From NCBI GenBank assembly GCA_009746045.1, contig RPFO01000484.1, forward strand, positions 1 to 46,292: 46,292 bases of DNA. The letters run 5' to 3'. Below are positions 33,779 to 43,385 of the stretch, one piece after another (the stretch's first letter is position 1; each line of letters begins with the position of its first letter). The translations under genes and the position numbers were made by a program. The notes below the pieces were generated by a model. That model was not told the origin of the DNA, did not search any database, and worked only from the letters and a program-made list of their open reading frames with translations. This DNA comes from Mesostigma viride (lineage: Eukaryota > Streptophyta > Mesostigmatophyceae > Mesostigmatales > Mesostigmataceae).

Positions 33779-34890
33779 CTACTTGGAGGGGATGAACTGC
33801 CAGCTTAGCTTCTTGCAAATGTTCTTCCAAATCTCATCCTGCTCCCACAGCTTCTCCTTGCTCTTGAGGAGGGGAAAGTGGGACAAGAACTCGTCATATT
33901 CAAGCAACTGGCACATCTTGTGGATGCAATACGAGTAGTTGAGGAAGTTCTTGCGCCCCTTCGGTACCACCTGTTCAAAGGGGTCCTGCACAAGGCGGAA
34001 CATTGTTCTCAGCTTATCCTCTTGTTCCTGGGTCATCGTGGGGGGTGGAGTGCCGTTAAACATGTGCGTGATCTGGACAGAGTGTTCAAAATACTTGGAG
34101 AGACGCAGTTTGCGAAGGAACTTGCGCACGATGGAGGGTGTGAGCGCGCTGTTGTCCGCGATCCTGGCCTTCTTAAACTCGGTGGTGAGGCTCTCGATCA
34201 CCTCTGGCGGGATGGAAGACTTCTCCCTCGCGTGGAATTGTGCGAGCGTCTCGTTAAAGTGGTTGATTCGCTTGTAACAGTAGTCAGTGACGCACACGGG
34301 GGTCCCGTAGGGCACGTTCCTTTCCGAGTTACTGCACATTTCTGACGTGAGCCCGCACGCCGAGCACAACAACAAGGCCTCCTTCACGTTTTCCACCATG
34401 TTGGTCTTGCACGCGGGGCAGAAACCATACACTTCTGGTTCCTCCATCGTCTGTGCCGCGTCCGTCGAGATGTTGAGGAAGGGGTACTTCTGCACGACTC
34501 GCATGAACTCGCGAAAGATTTCGCCCCTGTTTGCCGCGGGTTTCTTGTCTGTCGTAACAACTGGAGGAGCAGGTGTGGATGAGGATGCCGGCTTCTTACG
34601 CTTCTTGAGATCTAAGCGCTCGAACGTTTCCTTGTACTTCCTGTACGTGGGCAACACGTCCAACAAGAACTCTTCGTACTCCCCCCCTCCACCTTGGCTA
34701 TGGTATTTCGCAACACCCGCGCGGCTGTCCTGGCCTTCATCTTGGCGTCCCACTCTGTAGTGGATTGCGCGACCTTTTCAAGTTGATCGGCCTCCTCCTT
34801 CCATTGCCCCACCTGTGTCTGTCGACGCTGCAACGTCTCCATGCACTCTTGCATGACGGCCTCGACGTTGTAGTGAGTGACACCTGACAT
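33779..34890 (-). CDS. VLTF3: Late transcription factor VLTF3-like, frameshifted near N-terminus
   Basis: The ATG at 34890 (MSGVTHYNVEAV) opens a ~68-residue coiled-coil N-terminus. The frame breaks at a C7 run (34681-34687), one base short, and continues at EYEEFLLDVLPTYRKYKE. Diagnostic parts: zinc ribbon CPAC...LLCSACG, then YKRINHFNETLAQFHAREK, PPEVIESL, FLRKLRLSKYFEH, FNGTPPPTMT, NFLNYSYCIHKMCQLL, LLKSKEKLWEQDEIWKNIC and the end LSWQFIPSK. This is the poxvirus A2-type late factor, one of the core NCLDV genes, which directs late promoter use by the viral RNA polymerase. It probably acts on MCP promoters. Confidence 0.93.
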
Positions 34891-35014
34891 TACGTCCGCC
34901 GTGTCCTACGGTTACAATGACAAAATTTTATGGACGCGTTCCAGACGCGAGGGGGTGCGCTTAGAACGTGGGATAAATTATCCAGGCTATGTTCATACAC
35001 CACCAGACGAACAG

Positions 35015-35410
35015 ATGGAGGAGTCTCAGGCAACCACCCAGCCAACTACCCAGCCAGCTGCCGTTGCTGGCCAGAAGACAAAGAAGAGGAGGGTGGCCTC
35101 AGCGCCGGCGCCTCAGGATGTCTCTGCTCAATCGGACACTGTCAAGGGGGAAGACACACCTGCCCGGGCCCACGTCATGAGTTCATCCGTTCCTGACATG
35201 AGCGTCGGGGACGTGCGGAAGTGTCTCAACCAGATCAGGAGGAAGGGTGCCTCCATTCAAACCCAGCATCTGCTCTTTAATGACATGACAGCGGGCGACT
35301 TTGCACTGAAATATGTGCTTGGAAACAACAACTCAAAGAAGGGGGGGAACAGTGTCGCTGATGAGCTGCCTGACCCCCCTACACAGGCGGCCGTTGAGGT
35401 TGCAGAGTAA
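35015..35410 (+). CDS. Hypothetical Thr/Pro-rich protein
   Basis: 131 residues from the ATG at 35015 (MEESQATTQPTTQ). The frame is open upstream to a GTG at 34877, which would overlap the VLTF3 start. There is a basic patch KKRRVASAP that could be a nuclear signal. The C-terminal half is ordered (VGDVRKCLNQIRRKGASIQTQ, FNDMTAGDFALKYVLG). Not recognised. Divergent from VLTF3. Confidence 0.6.
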   Translation: MEESQATTQPTTQPAAVAGQKTKKRRVASAPAPQDVSAQSDTVKGEDTPARAHVMSSSVPDMSVGDVRKCLNQIRRKGASIQTQHLLFNDMTAGDFALKYVLGNNNSKKGGNSVADELPDPPTQAAVEVAE

Positions 35411-35452
35411 TTCTTACAACTTGTATTTCATTTATTAAACAAGCAAAAGATT

Positions 35453-36025
35453 TCAACCTGAATTCATATAACTCTCAAGCATCGTGGTGTATGATGTGCT
35501 ATCCCCTCGCGGGTAATGTTTGGTGATGGTAAATATAATGTCATCACTGTCAGACTCTTCTGTCTTGGATACCATGTCCAACACGAATCCGTGGAACATG
35601 CAAAAGGATTGGGCGTCGTTAAAGGTGAAGGCCTGGATGCTCATCTGATTCAGTCGACTCATCATCTCGTCATCTTCCAATACGTCAGGGTCCAGGATTT
35701 TGTGCAATATACAGTCTTCCACCTTGTCATTATCCAGGCTGTAATCCCCCATTCTCTGGTTCTTGTCGTCTTCCCACAGCACTAGAGACATTCTTGAGGC
35801 AGTGTCAAGCTCCTCAAATGCGATTATATGAGTCATTGGGCGAATCAGCCCGCTCAACTTCCTGTCCCTTTCCAGAGTGTGGATCCCGAACAGACGGGGG
35901 TAGGGGCGTTGTTTTCCCACAAAAAAAACCGTCCTGTCCCAAATGCCTTTGGGCACTGGGGCGGGGTCATATTCTCCTGATGCGAGGATGGTCGAGCGGG
36001 GTACAATTCCGGTAGTAACAAGCAT
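35453..36025 (-). CDS. Hypothetical protein
   Basis: 190 residues from the ATG at 36025 (MLVTTGIVPRST). TATTATAG lies about 20 bases upstream. The extra 27 codons to a GTG at 36106 would read through a palindrome and are not supported. Acidic C-terminal part. No family recognised. Confidence 0.7.
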   Translation of the reverse strand: MLVTTGIVPRSTILASGEYDPAPVPKGIWDRTVFFVGKQRPYPRLFGIHTLERDRKLSGLIRPMTHIIAFEELDTASRMSLVLWEDDKNQRMGDYSLDNDKVEDCILHKILDPDVLEDDEMMSRLNQMSIQAFTFNDAQSFCMFHGFVLDMVSKTEESDSDDIIFTITKHYPRGDSTSYTTMLESYMNSG

Positions 36026-36607
36026 TAGACTGTGTCTCTGTGCTATAATACACTCGGTAAAATTTAACCCAGCCAGTACGCGAGGGGTGTATATGAATTC
36101 ATACACACCCTTCCATCAGGCGCGGCGCCAGTATAATCCGTACGGCACATCCGTACAGGATCTGGGATTCGCCAAAAATATTGTCAGAGATCGTCCTTCT
36201 GGCGCGGCGCCTGTACTTTCCGTCCGGTACCGGCGGTTACGTTCAGGTATGGGATATTTTTGACGGTTACAAGATCTGCCAAATCTTGCCAAATCTTGCC
36301 AAATCTTGCCAAATCTTGCCAAATCTTGCCAAATCTTGCCAAATCTTCGAACTGAAAACATCTGCAGATATTTGTCAAATATCAAGATTTCTGACGTGGC
36401 GGGCACGTCTCTTCACACTACAGACGGTTACAGATCTTTTTCACGCCTTTTGGACGGGTGTACAAAATATCTGACTCAGCCCCCTTGGTAATGGGCCCGG
36501 AGTCAGGGGTGAAAAATTACCCCCATCCGCCTGAGAGGTGAATGTATTGGGGCCGTGTCTTGTGAAAAGGCCTCTCTCAACTCGCCTGTCACCACAAACA
36601 GTGCAAA
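36026..36607. promoter_or_regulatory. Divergent intergenic regulatory region with palindromes and repeats
   Basis: No gene. In order: an inverted repeat GGGGTGTATATG...ATACACACCC (36083-36112) resembling the core of the 58-bp repeats; GGCGCGGCGCC at 36119-36129 and again at 36201-36211; CCGTACGG-like words; a 10-bp tandem repeat (36281-36350); and further AGATCT/GGTTACAG words. It separates divergent genes at 36025 (-) and 36608 (+). Confidence 0.6.
36281..36350. repeat. 10-bp tandem repeat AAATCTTGCC
   Basis: Six perfect copies plus a seventh with a changed end (AAATCTTCGA), preceded by a degenerate AAGATCTGCC. Possible protein-binding array or origin iteron; inference only. Confidence 0.9.
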
Positions 36608-37846
36608 ATGGCTATGGAGACGTCCGATGTCCTTGAATTTTTTGCTGAGTCAGGGGGATATCGGATTTATCGTCCCAAAAACTTTGTGAAAGGCGTTGAA
36701 CTCCCAGGAGACATCAAGGTCGTTAACAATAAGTACGTGGATTTGTTTGATCTGGTGAAGGTGTTTTCCAACAACACCAAGACACACACCAGGTTTTCTA
36801 ACAGTGCTATGGCTAAGGAGCTTGCTGCTGCTTTCCAGGAAGTGCACGGAGTCTACCCCATTTACTCTGAAGCCAGTGTCGATTTCTCCTTTGCCATCCA
36901 TGCCATCAAGTGGGCAAACCCCGTGGTGGCTGTCTCACCCCTGCCAAAGAAGGACATCTTGATTGATGCAGATTTGGCCACTGCAATCGGTGAAGTGTGC
37001 ACTGGCCTGCGAAGGAAAGTGGACGTGCTCTTCACCGAGTGCATCGATTTCACAAAGAAGGTTTCTGACACTTGCTCCCAGGAGTTCAAGGTTGTGGCAG
37101 AGCGCGTCGAAATTTTGAGTACCTATCTGTCAGGCACAAGGCCCGGCACACAAGCAGTTGCTTGTCTTGCAAAGGAGAGCGCGGAGATATCGAGGGACAT
37201 CTTCGTCAAGCGCATGGGTGCTTCTATGGGGACTTTGATCAGCGAGCTGTTGTTGCGCCGTGAGCTTGCCAGCAAGCAGATTCGCGAGATCTATCACAAG
37301 TACATTGACGAGCAGAAGGCCAAAGACGAGGAGCGCAATAACAAGAGGGCGCGCACGGAGAGCGAGTCTGTCCAGGCGCCCAGCGAGACACTCGCCCAGG
37401 TTGTCGCACACGCCCCGGGAGCAACTCCGCCTGCAAACGCACCGGTCGCTGAAACGCTTGCAGCCCCGTCGTACACTGCACCCGCTGCGGTCACCGCGCA
37501 AGTAGCCAACGGCGCGCAGGACAGCGAGTCCATTTTTGCTGGATACCCCGCGTTGGAAGAATTGTACCAAGAAGTGCAGGGAGAAGAGGAGCTTACCATT
37601 CCTGATGACTTTTTTTCGCTGTATGACTGGGCCCAGTCGACCACCAATGACGACCCAGGCTGTGAGGCAAGTGTATTGCAGCCACCCCAGGATGATTTGG
37701 TGCCGTATGACCCCCTCGCTCTACCCGTGTCTGTGCATCCTGGTACATCTGCCGGACACGCGAACGAGAGCGGTGCTGCTTTATTTCCGCCCACCGTTGC
37801 CCAGTATCAGGGTTCGGTCGCGCAAGTCGCGTTTAACGTGTATTGA
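36608..37846 (+). CDS. Hypothetical protein, weakly KilA-N-like N-terminus
   Basis: 412 residues, ATG at 36608. The N-terminal ~110 residues resemble a diverged KilA-N fold (KYVDLFDLVKVF ... FSFAIHAIKWANPVVAV), then a helical middle part (LATAIGEVCTGLRRKVDVLF), a basic NKRARTES patch and an Ala/Pro/Thr-rich acidic C-terminus. A DNA-binding regulator is possible, but the domain match is weak. Confidence 0.7.
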   Translation: MAMETSDVLEFFAESGGYRIYRPKNFVKGVELPGDIKVVNNKYVDLFDLVKVFSNNTKTHTRFSNSAMAKELAAAFQEVHGVYPIYSEASVDFSFAIHAIKWANPVVAVSPLPKKDILIDADLATAIGEVCTGLRRKVDVLFTECIDFTKKVSDTCSQEFKVVAERVEILSTYLSGTRPGTQAVACLAKESAEISRDIFVKRMGASMGTLISELLLRRELASKQIREIYHKYIDEQKAKDEERNNKRARTESESVQAPSETLAQVVAHAPGATPPANAPVAETLAAPSYTAPAAVTAQVANGAQDSESIFAGYPALEELYQEVQGEEELTIPDDFFSLYDWAQSTTNDDPGCEASVLQPPQDDLVPYDPLALPVSVHPGTSAGHANESGAALFPPTVAQYQGSVAQVAFNVY

Positions 37847-38020
37847 AGGGTTTTTGTTTGTAGCATTGCAGCATTGTGATGCGGTGACTTGTTAACGGCA
37901 TCATTTTTGAATGGCACAGTGATGGACAAATTTGGTTCACATCCCTTGTTAACGTCATCCATTTTGAATGGCACTGTGATTGCCAATTTTTGGTTAACGG
38001 TATTCAATAATAATAAACCT
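37847..38020. repeat. Convergent intergenic region with diverged ~60-bp repeats
   Basis: GTTAACGGCATCATTTTTGA followed by ATGGCACAGTGATGG recurs as GTTAACGTCATCCATTTTGA followed by ATGGCACTGTGATTG, and a third GGTTAACGG begins a degenerate copy. Located between convergent genes. Function unknown. Confidence 0.75.
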
Positions 38021-38650
38021 TTAATGCAAAGTATTCATGAGTTGTTTGATTGTCGTAATCACGTGCACGTAGGCAGTAGGCATCATGAGCGTCCCAATAG
38101 GGTTGTCATTAAAGTACTCGGCGTTCACATCGTATATATGAACACCTCGAGGGGCGGACAGACAGATCATCTTAGACATTTCATCCTCCCCGATGGCACC
38201 GCGCTCGTTGTAGACAAACACGGCTTTGGACTTGTCTTGTCTGGTATCCAACAACCCGAGTGCGCGGAGAAAAGTGGACTGTCTTGCCACGACCAGCGCA
38301 CCATGATAAGGGGTCCTGGCTTCCACTGTGCCATCCACGAACGAGCCTTCCAAATGGACTGCCAACTGCTCCATGATGCGTGCTTCTTCTTGCAATAGGT
38401 CCACCGTGGTGCAAGGAGGGAGTTGGAAACCCAGGCTGTTCATGTAGGTCTTGAACCACTCCGAGGACCGCACGCGTCGAATGAGCGCATCATGCTGAGA
38501 ACAGTACTCCTCCAGTGTAATGGAGCACTCGTCCTCGGTGGGCGAATCGTCCGTCGCGAGTGACATTATGGCGGACAGGGATGGCGTGTCATTTCTCGTC
38601 TTAACTATGCCCCACACGTATTCAGGGAGGTCGTCCGTGGTGAAAATCAT
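38021..38650 (-). CDS. Hypothetical protein
   Basis: 209 residues from the ATG at 38650 (MIFTTDDLPEYVW). The GTG further upstream would overlap the methyltransferase start. Mixed alpha/beta with LEEYCSQHDALIRRV and a hydrophobic C-terminus. Not recognised. It shares a ~20-bp divergent promoter space with the methyltransferase, containing TATTATATG. Confidence 0.72.
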   Translation of the reverse strand: MIFTTDDLPEYVWGIVKTRNDTPSLSAIMSLATDDSPTEDECSITLEEYCSQHDALIRRVRSSEWFKTYMNSLGFQLPPCTTVDLLQEEARIMEQLAVHLEGSFVDGTVEARTPYHGALVVARQSTFLRALGLLDTRQDKSKAVFVYNERGAIGEDEMSKMICLSAPRGVHIYDVNAEYFNDNPIGTLMMPTAYVHVITTIKQLMNTLH

Positions 38651-38671
38651 TTTGTTCTGTAGTGCTATTAT

Positions 38672-39592
38672 ATGCGAGCGATGGTAGCGACTTGGAGACA
38701 CATAGACCTGTTCGCCGGGTTGGGAGGGTTCTCCTTGGGATTAAAGAAGGTCCGAAACGTCCAGACCGTGATGGCCGTCGAGATGAACCCGTCCGCTTGT
38801 GATGTGTACAGGGTTCTCAACGAGGTATCACCCGTGTGCGACAAGATAGAGAACGTGCCCGATGAGATGATCCCACAAGCTGACATCATCACGGCCGGGT
38901 TTCCGTGTCAGAGCTTTAGTAACGCGGGGCTGCGGAGGGGGATGAAAGATGTCCGTACCAAGGGCATTCGCGACATCTTTCGATTCATCCGCATCGCTGA
39001 CCCCATACACGTCATCCTAGAGAACGTGCCAGCCCTAACAAAGTTTCCCGTGTTTAAAAGGATATTGCGAGAGTTGCGCAGACACGGGTATTACGTCGAT
39101 CACGAGATACTGGGAGCCCACACGCACGCAGGGCTGCGTCAGAAGAGGCGGCGTGTTTTCATCGTGGCAAGCAAGAATCCGTTGTACCTGTTTCCCCCGC
39201 CCGAGGTGTCGCGGATGGACCCATTCGACTTCAACAAGACAGCACCGCCGGAGTATTACCTGGACCCCGGATCCAGATTGTATAGCGTGCTCAGCCACGC
39301 GGAACCTGGTCGTTTTTATCAGGCCAATTACAGTTTTGAGGCCAAAGACTCCGACGTCGCGTTCACCCAGCGCGCCGCCCAAGGCGCGAACAAGAACGCG
39401 CGACTGTATATCAGAGACCCCGTGGGGATCAGGACGCTTACCGAGAGAGAGGCGTTCAAATTGCAAGGTATCCCCACCGCGCGACTGGATAGGTTGATGC
39501 GCGAGGTCAGCATCAACAAGATATTGAAGACAGTGGGCAACAGCGTGTCACCCAAGGTCGTTGCTGCTGTGGCGGCTTGTTTGTTGGATTGA
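38672..39592 (+). CDS. C5 cytosine DNA methyltransferase
   Basis: 306 residues, intact and full length. Motif I DLFAGLGGFSLGL (12-24); motif IV GFPCQSFSNAG with catalytic C79; motif VI ENVPAL at 117; motif VIII QKRRRVFIVA at 157. A compact target-recognition region follows, then TLTEREAFKLQGIP (motif IX) and VGNSVSPKVVAAVA (motif X). It transfers a methyl group from S-adenosylmethionine to cytosine C5 in viral or host DNA; the target site cannot be told. No matching restriction enzyme is seen beside it. Confidence 0.96.
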   Translation: MRAMVATWRHIDLFAGLGGFSLGLKKVRNVQTVMAVEMNPSACDVYRVLNEVSPVCDKIENVPDEMIPQADIITAGFPCQSFSNAGLRRGMKDVRTKGIRDIFRFIRIADPIHVILENVPALTKFPVFKRILRELRRHGYYVDHEILGAHTHAGLRQKRRRVFIVASKNPLYLFPPPEVSRMDPFDFNKTAPPEYYLDPGSRLYSVLSHAEPGRFYQANYSFEAKDSDVAFTQRAAQGANKNARLYIRDPVGIRTLTEREAFKLQGIPTARLDRLMREVSINKILKTVGNSVSPKVVAAVAACLLD

Positions 39593-39629
39593 TGACAAAT
39601 TATATGTGTGATGATGTATATCGACTCTT

Positions 39630-41661
39630 ATGACAGATGCATCAGCTCAGGCGATCAACGTCCTCGTCGGGTTGATCAAACAGGCTATGGATAAGCCGGA
39701 GCGCACGGACAAGGAGAAGGCGGACAAGGCGCGCCTGCTCAACGACCTGTTGACACTCCTTCGGTTGCTGAAGGCCCGTCTAGCAACTGGCGGGACGTAT
39801 GGCGCGGGAGGATACGGAGGCGGAGGGGGGGAGGAACTGTCTATGTCTTATTCCCAGCCGGTAGTTCCAAGGATGGGGTCGGGGTGGCTACCTGGAACGG
39901 GCAGAATCCCGTCGCTTGGTAGCGGTGGTAGTGGCGCGACTAGCACCATACACCGCGGGCCCAAGCACGATGGGGGCGGCGACGACGATGAAGGTGGCGG
40001 TGGAGGTGGCGGGACACGAGCACCCGAAGATAGCGCAAGTAGACCACAAACGCCAAAAAAAATAAAAACAGAACCAGTCCCCCCAGTACCCCCAGTAGTG
40101 ACTGAACCCCCACCCCCCCCAGTTAAAGTGCCAGGACCCCCACCGCCGCCAGGACCCCCACAGCCGCCAGGACCCCCACCGCCGCCAGGACCCCCACCGC
40201 CGCCAGGACCCCACCGCCGCCAGGACCCCCACAGCCGCCAGGACCCCACCGCCGCCAGGACCCCCACCGCCGCCAGGACCCCCACCGCCGCCAGGACCCC
40301 CACCGCCGCCAGGACCCCCACAGCCGACTGACCCACCGAACCAGTGGTATCAAGATGATGACAAAGAAATCCGTGGTCGTATCGCGAGTATTCGATCACG
40401 ACTAGAAGAGATCCGTAAAGGCGATATTACTATCGATTTTAACAATGTGGAAACGTTGTTAACAGAGCTCAACGATGTTGGCAAGGAAAGGGCTCAGCTC
40501 GTTTTCAATATTACACTTGCCACACTTTCAGATGCAATTAAGACAGACCTGAATAATGAACTCGACGAACTGCAACAACTTAATTGGGATCTGTTATCCG
40601 AGGTAGAACAGATCAAACACCAGCTATACGAGGAGGAATATAATGCGCAAAAAACTCTGCATGGGCTCAAAGATACCATAAGAAACGTGATTAATTATGT
40701 GGCAAAATATAGGGATGCCGCATTGTCTATATTTAATGATTTAGATACGAAAATCAGAGAACTAGAAAACGTTTACGAACAAGGTATTTCTATTGACACA
40801 AACACGGTAAAAACTGTTATGAAGGAACTAAAGGCGTTTATAGAGTCAGACACGATCAGGGAAAGCATCAAGGAACGATCACAGGAGTTGATAAAGGAAG
40901 TGTCAGTAGAACACGAAGAATTTATCAAATTGGGTGAAGAAATTCACCTCCAGCTTGTTGATTTAAAATCAAAACGTTCCAGCGCAGGCCCAACCCCCGT
41001 AAATCCACCGCACACGCCCCAGCCCCCGCCCGCGCCCCAGCCCCCGCCCCCGCCCCCGCCCACGCCCGATGACGAAGAGATGATAGACGTGCCTGAGGAT
41101 GACACCATTCACAAAGAGGTAGAGGATATAAAAAATGATCCGAAACTCAAAGGAATCTTCACAAAACGGGCAAGGGAATTTGTGAATACACCACAGAAAA
41201 AATATGCAGATGACGAAATCAAATTAGTATTAGACGCGCTTGACGGAGAAATAAACGGACAAATCAAAGGAAGGCACTACAGTCAAAATACAGGGGAATT
41301 CGGAATACATATGAAAAATTTCATGGAAGAGCTAAAAGTAAAAGGAATGACAGTACACAGCGCCCACACTACCGCAAATGGTTTATTCAACGGAGTAATC
41401 GTTAGAACCCCTGATAATAGTTTTAAGTGGGAGGCATTTCCTTATACTGCTGGAGTGGGCGGGCGTCGGGGAACACGCGAAGTAAGAGTACCCGACCGCG
41501 CAACAGCAGGACTAGGAACTGGCACCAGTGGCGGATCTGCTGTCCGGGCTGCAGCTTCAGCTGCTGTTAGTCAAGCAAAGGTGTCGATGTTTCCCACGCT
41601 CCCAAACTTCCCTTACGCCACTCATCAACCCTTAAACATCTACTCCTACCTCTTAGACTGA
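39630..41661 (+). CDS. Proline-rich coiled-coil protein, frameshifted in repeats
   Basis: ATG at 39630 (MTDASAQAINVLVGL). A helical N-terminus and Gly-rich linker lead to 18-bp Pro-rich repeats where two units have four Cs where the others have five (40209-40212 and 40244-40247). Both must regain one base for the frame to run on into QWYQDDDKEIRGRIAS and the 404-codon downstream part. The sum is exactly two bases short, giving ~677 residues. The second half is a long coiled coil (40380-40970), a second Pro tract (PPPAPQPPPPPPPTPDD), then a folded C-terminal domain (KKYADDEIKLVLDALDGE ... NGLFNGVIVRTPDNSFKWEAF). DNA after 40330 is visibly A/T-richer than neighbouring genes. It may be a structural or scaffold protein; not recognised. 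Confidence 0.72.
40137..40325 (+). repeat. 18-bp Pro-coding repeats
   Basis: About ten units of ccaggacccccaccgccg, some with cag for ccg. Two units lack one C, causing the frame breaks in the host gene. Confidence 0.9.
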
Positions 41662-41689
41662 GCCACCGCGATGGAAAACGGAAAAAGGG

Positions 41690-41712
41690 GATGAAAAGGT
41701 CTTTTATTCATC
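41690..41712. terminator. Hairpin between convergent genes
   Basis: GATGAA (41690-41695) and TTCATC (41707-41712) form a short stem with additional A/T pairs inside, between the proline-rich gene (+) and the next gene (-). Confidence 0.45.
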
Positions 41713-41720
41713 ATTTAACA

Positions 41721-43181
41721 TCACGCCCATGGATTGCTGTACAGTAGCTGCAGCGCGCGGGCCACGGGGGGCGACATGCTCATAGAGTGCAAGGTGTGCA
41801 TCACGCGGTCACGGTACATCGCGCCCGTCTCCCCATTCCACGTGTCTCGGATAGAGTGCATGACCGCGTACACCGCCGGGGGGAGCTGGTGACTCATCCC
41901 ATCCACAAGGCACCGCACGGCTTGCTGAAAAGGATCCACCGTCTCTACGGGGATGGCATGCGTGTAAACGACAGCTGGCAGTGAGGGGGGGTGGGTCTTG
42001 TGCAGTGATGTCTTGCTGGATGATGGAGTGGGCGGCTGATTTTCCTTGTCGCTGCCTAGCTTGACCTGCTCGAGACTGTTGCGCAAGTACGCGAGCTCTG
42101 TCTCCAACTTTGCGCACTTGTCTTCCTTGATGGCCAGGTCTGCGCGCAAAATCCTGTTCTCCGTGTTGCTGTCCACCTTGGGTATCTCTGACGCTCTCAC
42201 TCGCTCCACGTCTTGCACCCATGCAGGCGCGGACTTCAATGGCAGCGGAATCTGCGCCAGTTTCTCCAGCATCCACTTTGCCTCGGGGTACAGCACCTCC
42301 GCCCGGTCCATCTTCTTGGCCAGGTCGTAAAACTCGCGCTTTGCCTCACCATCGGCATCGTCAAATCGCCGGAGGACGCGGGAGTAGTCGGCCAACACGT
42401 CCTCGCACCACGCGACGGTGAAATAGAGTTGCGCTTCCCAACGCCCCGCCTCTCTTTTCAACAGGTTGGTGCTTTTCCCAAAGCTGGACTTGTGCTTATT
42501 GGACACGCTGATTTCTGACTTGTGAACGAACGTGTCTGCACCAGTGATTTTTAACAGGTAATTGCACATGGCCACACGCTTATCAACACTGTCGGGGTGG
42601 CAAGGGATCTCCAGGACAAATGGCTTGATAAGTTGCAATGTGATGTGCACCCCTCCATCCTTTTTGGGCAGGTTGTAAGCCACCCCTCCGCCAGATGTGA
42701 TGGACTCTAAGGAGGCGTCATCCACTCCCTTGAAGTGGATTGATTCCGTTATGTAAATTCCAATATCCTTGGTCCGGAACACTACCACTTTGTTCTCGAG
42801 ACTTGTGGTGCGAATGTATGGCCTTATGGGTCCCAGTGGATTTTCAAAGCACTTGTCCAGGTCCATGTCCACATCTGAGGATTCAGGAAGACTGACAGCC
42901 CCTTTGATGTAGGAGGAGGCATATTTCTCGTGTTCCTTGGTGGCCCTGGCTGCCATGGCAGTCAATTTTTCTCGCGATGTAATTTCTTTTCCCAACGTGC
43001 CGACATCGTCGTCCAGCACCATGGACGCGTGGGAAAAAACATGCGCGAACGCTGTGCCCTCTGTAATGCACACTACACGCCTCCGTGGCGGGATAAACGT
43101 TGGAATTGAAGATGTGGCCGTGGAAAGACGAAAAAGCTGACACGGCGCCGTACGGACAAGATCTGTACTCCTCGTCAGCAT
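41721..43181 (-). CDS. Hypothetical protein with coiled coil
   Basis: 486 residues from the ATG at 43181; an ATG at about 43022 (MVLDDDVGTLG) is an alternative start and would leave the GC-rich palindromes outside the gene. The middle part appears alpha/beta (VVVFRTKDIGIYITESIHF, GGVHITLQLIKPFVLEIP). A coiled coil near residues 340-380 (ENRILRADLAIKEDKCAKLE) is followed by a KENQPPTPSSSK linker and a helical C-terminus. No family recognised. Confidence 0.72.
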   Translation of the reverse strand: MLTRSTDLVRTAPCQLFRLSTATSSIPTFIPPRRRVVCITEGTAFAHVFSHASMVLDDDVGTLGKEITSREKLTAMAARATKEHEKYASSYIKGAVSLPESSDVDMDLDKCFENPLGPIRPYIRTTSLENKVVVFRTKDIGIYITESIHFKGVDDASLESITSGGGVAYNLPKKDGGVHITLQLIKPFVLEIPCHPDSVDKRVAMCNYLLKITGADTFVHKSEISVSNKHKSSFGKSTNLLKREAGRWEAQLYFTVAWCEDVLADYSRVLRRFDDADGEAKREFYDLAKKMDRAEVLYPEAKWMLEKLAQIPLPLKSAPAWVQDVERVRASEIPKVDSNTENRILRADLAIKEDKCAKLETELAYLRNSLEQVKLGSDKENQPPTPSSSKTSLHKTHPPSLPAVVYTHAIPVETVDPFQQAVRCLVDGMSHQLPPAVYAVMHSIRDTWNGETGAMYRDRVMHTLHSMSMSPPVARALQLLYSNPWA

Positions 43182-43385
43182 CTGATATGGGACCGGTCCG
43201 TCCGGCGCGGCGCCAGAAAGATCTGTCTAAGTAGCTGGATCTGGATCTTAAAATCGTACGGATCGCCACGTCAGCCACGTCATCACAGATGCACGGGTAC
43301 ATTCGTTTGAATTCGGGACGTTTGTGGGCGACTCGGCCAAATAATACAGTGCGCGGACGTTGCCGCTAAGTATGGCTACGTAACC
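43182..43385. promoter_or_regulatory. Divergent promoter region with GGCGCGGCGCC motif
   Basis: Contains GGCGCGGCGCC (43204-43214), AGATCT words, TCGTACGG and ACCGGTCCGTCCG. The same set of words appears in the divergent region 36119-36235. No gene. Confidence 0.55.
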
